Source: Strigamia acuminata
Taxonomy: Eukaryota > Arthropoda > Chilopoda > Geophilomorpha > Linotaeniidae
Assembly (NCBI GenBank): GCA_949358305.1
Contig: OX442316.1
Location: 14,632,001-14,696,000, forward strand
Direction of reading: 5' to 3'
DNA length: 64,000 nucleotides
Shown here: positions 49,107 to 58,500 of the stretch, one piece after another
Numbering within the stretch: position 1 is the first letter of the stretch
How the letters are laid out: every line of letters starts with the position of its first letter
The notes under the pieces: model-generated
Told to the model about the DNA's origin: nothing
The model's input: the letters and a program-made list of their open reading frames with translations, nothing else
Database searches by the model: none
Translations under genes and position numbers: made by a program

Positions 49107-52100
49107 GTGATAATAATTTGCAATTGCTTGTAGTTCCTAAAGAAGATGACATTCTTCAATTGGTAGATTTATTCGACCGGAACCGAGGACTGGAAATTAA
49201 TTATTTTGATTATAAATATTACAATTGGTGGGCAGACGTAGAAGGGAATGGAATTTTGTTGGTTTTGTGTCAAAAACAGACATGCGCAACATGTGGTTTG
49301 TTGAGGATGTGAAAAAGTTTATAAATTTGAAGGGAAAAAAATTGAAATGGAAATTTTCTTTTTTTTTTTTGGTGTTTTCCGTTGCGGTTCGTTAATATGT
49401 CTTTGTTTTTTAACAAAAAAGTTTTATTTTTTATTTTTTTTATTTTTTTTAATGTAGTCTGCAGTCCATAGACAATTTGCTAATGTGGCCCTAACTATGA
49501 AAAGGTTGTGCATGGCTGATTTAAAACGATAATGGGATTAAGTGTTTATGTTGCTCGGAGCTTTGTGATTGGTCTAAAATGGGTGAATTGGCCATGTCAC
49601 TAAATGCCAGTCATTTAAAATGAATATTCACGCACAAAAAAAAATTCTACGACGAGAGTTTCGCATGAAATGTTTTTTTAATTCGAAATTTTAATCGGAA
49701 ATTCGTGTTAGAGTGAGAGAAAAACACTTCTGGTCGATGAAATTTTAAACAAATCGACGTTATTTCGTCAAAATAATAATTTCTAGTCCACCCGGTTCCA
49801 TATATTACCACATAAATCGACTAATACATCGTTTGAATTTATTTTTAGTATTTTCCTGGCTCCGCGTACAATCCAGGTGCCGACGACGAAGTCCCGGTTG
49901 CACCTCCGAGGCAAAACAACTCGCAAATCCACACGATTTACCCCCAATCATCGTCATCTTCGTCATCGATTTCAAATTTATCTTTGGATTCTCTACAAAG
50001 GTGGCACAAACCAGGCGCCGCCGTAACCGAATACTCGCCCCGATTTTACGGAACGAACGAACAAGCTTACCAAAGTTCGCCGACTTATCGCGCGCCGAAA
50101 AACCAAAGGCCGACAAGATTGAGTCAACCGGCTCGGTGGAATCGAAGCTACGAGACCGCAATCCCCGAATTTCAAACACGGTTCGCTTCCTACGGGAACC
50201 AAACTGATGACGTGCGCTCGAAATCGAACTCCGATTTGTTTCTAACCCAATCGGCCGAAGAGAGCAAACCGAACTTCTCCGCTTTCTTCCACCCGGCGGA
50301 CAACCAAAATCGCATCTACGACAGCAACGACAACCTGCAACACTTCCCTCACAACCCGAACGAAACGAATGAACATTTCTACGGCGCGCCACCCACGAAT
50401 AACATATCGAGCGATCCGATCCGACCCGTATTTTCGCAGATTTACGTGCCAACAACATATCCGCAACATCAGCCGCCATTTAACAACGATCGTGTTGCCG
50501 TACCCGCTGTTCAGAACCCGCCCTCCTTTTATTCCGGCGACAAACTATCCAACAGAGACAGATTTTTCCGTAGTTGCAACGCCGATCGAGCCTCGATTTG
50601 GAACGACAACCCGTACGGGTCGTTCGAGCCGTTGAGCGACCGCATGAAAGCCGGGATAGAGAAACGACAGGAGTTTCTGTTCAGTTCGCCATTTCAAGAG
50701 CCATTTACGTCGTGCAGGAAGGAAGCGCTGAAAGAAGTGAATTTTCAACATCGATCGACGGTTCCGCCAAGGAGCTGCAGCTCGGAAACGCTTCCCGTCA
50801 AGTGCACGAGCACTTTGGTGCATTTTCCGGTCAATGGGTTGGACGAGGAGCCGTCGACGCGGACGAATTCGAAGGCTTTCGTCTCCAAGTTGGGACGGAT
50901 TCAAGAGAATATTACGAGCGGGTCGTTGAGCGACTGCGCGACGCAGAGCACGAGTCGTTTGTCGCACGACGGGTTTTCGTCGGGCAAGAGGAAGGCGCTC
51001 GTGGGGCCGTTGAGGAAGGCGAATTCTTTGGACTCGGACGTGTCTCATTCCAATCATCATTTGAATGATAACGAGAATGTGTTGCAACTGCAGTTGGTTT
51101 CGCAGAGGGCGAAGCTGTTCGAGTCTGGGAGCGTGGAGAGCGAGTCGAGGAATAGGTTGAAGTTGTATCAGAACGAGTTGTCGAGGTTGAGTACCAAAGG
51201 GAAGACGACCAGTGTTTCCGAACGAACTGCGCAGTTTGAAAGCTTGTCGACGAGTCAGGAGACCGTGAGTTCGGAGAGTGAGGGGCCTTTGATTCCACGC
51301 CATAGGATATCGTTAGAGAATAAGAAGGAATCGAAGGAGCTGCGTTGGCAGGTACGGTATATTGAAATGTTTTAAAAGTGGGCTCTGTTTTTATAGAATG
51401 GTCGTGCCAGTCAAACAAGATGTTCAAATACGTTTATTTGCATAAGTAAATTTTTATTTTAGGAAAAATAGCAAATTTTAGACATAAAAGGTTGATTTTA
51501 GACATAAAAGGTTGATTTTAGACATAAAAGGTTGATTTTAGACATAAAAGTATGATTTTAGACATAAAAGTATGATTTTAGACATAAAAGTATGATTTTA
51601 GACATAAAAGTATGATTTTAGACATAAAAGTATGATTTTAGACATAAAAGTATGATTTTAGACATAAAAGTATGATTTTAGACTAGAGTGTTTGATTTTA
51701 GACGAAAAAATTTGATTTTAGACGAAAAAATTTGATTTTAGACTTAAAAGTTTGATTTTTAAACAAAAAAGTTTGATTTTAGACTTAAAAGTTTGATTTT
51801 TAAACAAAAAAGTTTGATTTTAGACTTAAAGTTTGATTTTAGACTTAAAAGTTTGATTTTAGACTTAAAAGTTTGATTTTAGACTTAAAAGTTTGATTTC
51901 TAGACGTAGAAGTTTGATTTCTATACTCAAAACCACCACAAGGTTGATGTATTTAGCCTGTTTACGCCAAACTGTGTACTGTGTTCTACTACGCGGAAAA
52001 GTAGTTCTGTGCCTTTGACAATGTTGGTAATCGATCACAATGTCTGAAGGTCTTTCCAAATATGGTGTTATGAGCTACTTTTTGTGCCACTACACCAGTG

Positions 52101-55100
52101 ATACGGCTCGGGAAATACATCAACCTTGTGGTGGTTTTGAGTATAGACGTAGAAGTTTGAATTTTAGACGTAAAAATTTTATTTTAGACTCAAAAATGCT
52201 GTTTTACACGAAAATTTTGACCGGTTAAGCAAAAATGAATCACTTGTGTGTGAAAAAAAATTAATTGCTGACAAAATTTCCTTGCCATATTTAAAAAAGA
52301 TGGAATACCGGACCCCTAAGCTTTTGAGGCTCCTAGGATATATCTAATTTGCCATATTGTCCATACTCGAAAAAATGTCTCAAAATCTTAAAAAAAGATT
52401 TATTGAAATTTATTTATTCACTCGGGCCCAGTGTTAAGTTGTTCACAGTGTGAAACTTGGTTTAGTTTCCAGCAGGGAAATTATGTAAGGAAATGTAGTA
52501 ACAAGCAATTAGAATTAATTATCTCCGTTTGTCTGAATGTTGACATTGGGTGTCATTGAACAATTAAAATAATAAAAATTCCAGGAAGAGAAAGTCAGAC
52601 ACATTTTCATCTCATTTCAATTTGTATTCACAGCGCTCCCAGAGTGACAACGTGACTCCAGGCCATTACTCATCGACCACTTCTGTTCCCAAAGCCGCCT
52701 GTGCCACCACCGTTCAAGGTAAATCGTTTTCGCGCCCTATCGGAGCCCTCAACTAATCACCTTTTTACCCCAAACAGTCACATCAAATGTGCCATCCATG
52801 TCGACAACGTCAGAGCCGACGTTCATCGACGACGACAACGAAACGCCAAATAGGAGAAAAGCCGTCCGACAAAATTCGTATTTACAAGCGGTACATTCGC
52901 CGTACAGAGGTGATTCAAAGTGCTGCTTGGTTGCGAGGGAGCGATTATTTTTTTGTTTGTTTGTACAAATCCATATAATACTTTTGTTTAACCTGCCCTT
53001 GTTCAGAACGAATCGATTCGAATAACTTGAATCGGTTTTATTCGACTCCGAGATTGCAAAACCGCGTTCCTAACCATCCTTTATCACGTGAGAGTAGTAG
53101 CACGCCATCCTTGCACTTCGCCAGCAATGGTTTGGCTGCGAATGACATGCCTGAACGTCAAATGTCATTGCATGGCGCTGATTGTAGCAGTTTGTTCGAA
53201 GAAGGTTCCATTTCTCGACTTATTGCGGCTTTTGATAGTATGCTTGCAGGTTTGCTATGATTTGTCGTTTATTTTCATTTATTCTCTTTGTTTTGCACTA
53301 AAATGTATTAATTGGTTGGTGTTTTCTTTCTTTTTTGAATTAATGGATTTTTCTCGGTTTTTCTTTTCTCTTGTGGATTGGTTTTTGTTTTGTATTTTTG
53401 TGTTTTTATTTTTATTTTGGTTTTTTTGTTTTTTTTAGGTAATACACCTGTGTCGAAAGCGAATATTATTTTATCTACGCCTACGAAATCCGAGTCTTCG
53501 TCGCAGCATTCGTTGGCCGGGATTGTTTTGAAAAAGAAAACTTTGTTTGGTGATTATTTTTTATTTTTTTTTTATTTTTTTTTGTGTTGAAATCGATTTG
53601 CAGTAATTACAAGTAGCGTTTAAATTAATTACCGATGTTGGTGTATGTTTTTTTGTGACTAGGGGGGGCAAGTTTTGATGTTGAAATTATTGCTGCATGT
53701 TTAAATGTTGACACTGAAGTGTGAAGGGTAATCAATTTTCTTTTTAATTTTGATAAGAAAAAAGAAAGGGGATTTTTAAAATTTAATTTAGAGGTAATTT
53801 ATTTATTTATGGTTATTATTATGATGAGGAAAAATAATAATAAGACGTGTGGCGCTTTTTCCTATGTTATTTTATGCGTTTTGATGCAATTTAATAGATC
53901 CTCAATTTAATAGGTAGGCAAAATGTCAAGGGTATTGGCATTCGTTGCAAAATAAATTTTTTAGTACCGGTACTTCAGTAAACAATGGAATTTGAGTGTC
54001 GTAATACTAAGATGGTCAAACGTTAAATATCGAAGACGAAAACCCCTCGTAACGGGTTAAATAGCTTTGTATTTCCAATACAATGGGTCTTTTACTCACG
54101 AACATTCGAGTTACGAACTTTCAAAGATACGAACTTTCATCGCCGTCTAAAAAATTTCCTGTTGCTCACTCAATGTAACAATTAATCATCCGCTGCCACC
54201 CAGCACCACACTGTATTTACTCCTCAGGAGTGCTTGAAATAAACTAAAACTAAAACTAAAATGGTCGAAAGGCTTTAGCTAACTAACTCTGTAAACCAAG
54301 TGTTAAATTCAACCACGAGATGGCGCTCAAAGCCTCGTGATCCCTACATCCACAATGGCCACTAAATAAGTTAATTCTTCAACTTAAATTTTAATTACAC
54401 GTTTTATTTCACTTAATTCTCAAGTGGCGATCAATTTGCGAGACCTTCGGGATCTCGCCGGAAAGTATAATGGAAATGGTGTCTATTTTACGAAGGACAT
54501 TAAGACTCCTTACGATCATTTCCTGCCTGAATTTGTACCCCTTGAGTCCATAAAGAGGCATGGAAAAAAAAACAGGAAGTTGAGCACACATTTTGATTTC
54601 TTTCTGCATGTGATGTGATGATGTCAGCGTGTCTAATCATTGCAAGTGTGGTCTCATTTTTTTTTTCTTTCTCCATTTGCTTCCTGACCTCTTATATCAT
54701 CCGACTAGCGATAAGTAAATGGGAATTGCCAGCCAAGCGCTTGTGTTTGGGTACAATAATTTCCTTCTTGGTAAAAATGTCCTCCGGGATGCGGTTGAAG
54801 GCCATTTGTTAGCCAAGCCAACATCTGTGGCTTGCTCGTCTTACTGTAGTGTTTATAACTCGTCTTAAGGCCGGAGAGGAGAGGTTGAATCGTTCTGATG
54901 TTCCTATTGAAATGCGGCTATTTTGGGAAATAATTTGCAAGTGTGAAAAACATAGACCAAGCCTGGGACCAGACATAAAGACTACACACGAATGTATGGC
55001 GACGGACTCTTGTGTAACCTTGTGCTGCTAGAAGGTGAGTTCTGGAACATTGGGTTAATAGGTTTCACTTTTTAATACAAATTTCGGCCATTGCATGGGA

Positions 55101-55515
55101 AATATTTCATGATTGAGGGAGGGGTCGGCATGGTCAAGAGGGTTTTTATTGAGTTGGATGGACCAGGTCCCCAAAGTCCAGGGGTTCTGGAGTTAGAAAC
55201 AAACAGCTGGAAGTGGATAGTTTGCTTAGTGTTAACTTTTTTAGGCTTGGCTGCAAGGTAAATAATGATTGATAAAGTATTTATGCTTTGTGCAATAGGT
55301 GCTGTAGGATCCTGTAGTGTGATAATTGGGCATAATTTTATGGGGAAGGTCGGCATTAATCCGATTGTAACTTTACTTGGTTTAAGAATTCCATATGCTC
55401 TGATAGACTATCGTTTTAGGCTCTGGATGAAAGGAGGCTAGTCCATGGGTTTTGGAGTTTTGAAAACTCAGTGTCATAGCAATCAGGGGTGCAGCGAGTG
55501 TGGTTGATATGGAGT

Positions 55516-55551
<36 letters not shown>

Positions 55552-58500
55552 CGATTCTAAGACACACCCTGTTTTTAGAAATGTTTGTTTGGGGGGAAAA
55601 GTGGATCTTAGAATTGAAGAAATATGGTATATAAATACAGTAGGTGCATCTGAAAAGTAATTTGCACTTCACGACCAGTGCAACTGGTAGTGTAAATGAC
55701 AAGTTAAACGATTCAATTTTTGAGTTTAAAAATAAATTTCTGTGTAAATTTCAGTGTAAATTCAAGTGTAAATAGATTAGCGCATGAAAAATATGAAACA
55801 ATCAGATTGTTATAAATAAGAATACTACAGTTTGCACTCGGTATCTTGATACTAAATTCGTACTGCGCATCCCATTCTGCGCAGACGATTTTCTAATTCC
55901 AGTTGTTATTTAGCAGTATTAAGCCTAATATTAGGCCTAATATTAGGCCTAATAATTCTAAAATAAAGTAAATAAACAACAATAAACTCATTATTAAAAG
56001 TAATTTACAGCGCAATACCAAAATATTTTTTTATTTATCTTATTTTTAGCAATATTAGGCTTAATACTGCTAAATAACGACTGGAATTAGAAAATCGTCT
56101 GCGCAGAATGGGATGCGCAGTACGAATTTAGTATCAAGATACCGGGCGCAAAATGTAGATTCTGCACGTGTTATACCCACATTAAAAATTGAAGCGACAA
56201 TCCAATATGGCGCCAAAATAGTTGGTTTGAACGCCAATGTTCGTGTAAAGAAATATAAAATGTGGCGTGCTGGTTGTTTTCGTTTAACCAATTTGCACGA
56301 CATTTACACGAATTAATTCGTGTCAATGTGTTTACACTCGTTTTAATGACTTTTCGAATGCACTTAGTGTACTCTGTGTACCTCGGACTGAAGACGTAGA
56401 AAGCTGTCCGGATGGGAGAGGGAATTTAACATTGCTGGGTATAGGTTGGGTCCAGGAAACCTGTCCTGACCATACAGCTGACTTATTGAGCACTGTTTGT
56501 TCCGTATTGAGTACACTGTATAAACTATCGTATTTCTTTGATTCTAAGACGCACTTTTTCCTTCATTTGACATCCTAAAAATGGGGCCATCTTACAATTG
56601 ATGGCATCTTAGAATGGAAGAAATACAGTATACAGCGGCGGTCAGCAATAGGCGGTAATAGTAAGGTTTTTAAGTGTTTTTTTTTCTGGACCTCGATAAA
56701 AATTTTCAATAGTATCCGGATCCCACTTAAAATTATTTGCCGACCCCCGGTATACAGTATCTCATCAAGTAGCGGTACCTAGAATCCTAACCAGGACTCT
56801 GCTAACATACGTCTTGCTACACTGAGAGAACTGCAAGTGGATAATTAGCGTTTCATTAACTCGAAGGATTTTTTTTAGTTTTGGCTGCAGTGCAAATATT
56901 AAACTGTAGTAAGTGTATGCTTATGGATTTCATTCGTACGGGCTCTACATTTGTGCTGTCCGGCCCTGCATACGTTAGTGGTTTCCATTTGTGTTATCTC
57001 TTCAGATATTCCACACACACATGCGGACTTGTTCATTTGACCTTGTAGTTTTTATCGTGTGTTCTAACTCTTGTTAACCACATTTCCTTTGCGAGCCAAA
57101 ACCAATAAAGTTAATTCAGCTTAGATCAGCCCTTAATTTATTGGCGCTTTTAGACGCGTGATGTATGTTTGTTGACTCAATTTCTTTCGTGTTTATGAAT
57201 CGGATTTTCATCACTCAAGGTCGATTCTTCTTCTTCCTCCACTTAAGCTGCCTCGCCTTTCCTTTTCTCCGCTGACTCGTTTCGTGAGTCACTCAGTGCC
57301 GTGCCTTAAGCAGCCCCATTTGTTCCTGCTTCATTAATTTGCATTTATTACTCACTACCTCAAGTTATTAGTGACGGCATTTCTTTTTGCATGCTTTTTT
57401 TTTAGTTTCACTCATCTCGCCTTTGCCTCCTAGCGGTAATTTTAGCATAACATTTCCTCGGGTTTGTAAATAACTCACTTGACGTTCCAGATTTTAATGG
57501 GATTCAAAAAATTAGTGGATTAGTAGGTTAAAAAATATGTTTTTTTACGATTTTGGTTTCGTTTTAGGAAATATTGACTATTAAATGTGGATTTTGTAAA
57601 GAATAAGGGTCAGGGCGCTTGTGGGTGGGAAACGAGTCGAATGACATTTGTTTTTCGGTGCTTTCAGGTGTGACGCGTTATGCAATTGCAACTACCGTTA
57701 GAAAAACTTCTGGACTGGGTATAAATTCAGTACGGGGAATTCTGGATGGGTCGGGCCACAATGACTTTTGGAATATGTTTAAAAATAAGCGATTCATGCC
57801 ATTTTATGTTAAATTTCTTGCTCTTTCTAATGGTGCAAACAGCTACAGTGCTGGATGAATATTTCCCATTTTTGGATTGAAAAAATAATGCTCAATCGAT
57901 AGGAAATGACGTAAAATCTTTTGGCGTGGTCGGAATTTGCATATCTGGCATCGTTGCAGAGATATGGGCCAAATACAGTTTTCCGACAAAAACGTCATTT
58001 AAAAACTGTGCTAACTATCCGTGGTTCAAATCAAAAAACGACTCGGACGAATGTGACTTAGCGATTTGAGTGCCGTTATTGACATTAATTGGTATTTAAA
58101 TGAATGTTTGAGGTGCGTGCATTGAATAGTCGCTTATAGAGATTTGCTGACACGCGCCACGGATGCTGAAACGTAATATTTTCACCTGGCTTGACCTGGT
58201 CAAGAAACTTAAATGCACTTCAGCATAAATATTAGATTTGTGGGAGAGAAGCTTTTGTTCTGTTTTGTGTCATTGTCCTACAATGAGTGGAATAATTGGT
58301 TTACATTTCATTCATTTTTAACTCGTGTTTCTGTGCGCTACGAACATTTTGTTTTTAAAGTTGACACGAAAAAAAAAATTATTTATTCATATATTTTAGT
58401 TATTTAGTTATTTAGTTTTTCAAGCATTCAGATTGTGATGTGTGAAAAATGGGTTTCTCTGGTATTTCCTGGTCGTGTTGGGCAGGAAACTGGATCCGTT

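Larger units (their letters stand above)
51352..52633 (+). other. ARHGAP intron carrying a 20-bp tandem array
   Basis: The intron lies between the linker exon and the exon at 52634. Its first half is the tandem array and inserted foldback element described separately; the rest (52200-52633) has nothing recognisable. Confidence 0.7.

Noticed and set aside
49163-49312. Read-through of the PDZ exon to a stop at 49312 as a short PDZ-only form
   Set aside because: The sequence after LQ diverges from the family and the phase-0 join to 49849 restores the expected linker. A retained-intron form is possible but unsupported.
50545-51427. Minus-strand frames of 252 and 171 codons over the ARHGAP linker exon
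   Set aside because: They are shadows of the real 501-codon exon, which is in phase with the PDZ exons and ends at a donor.
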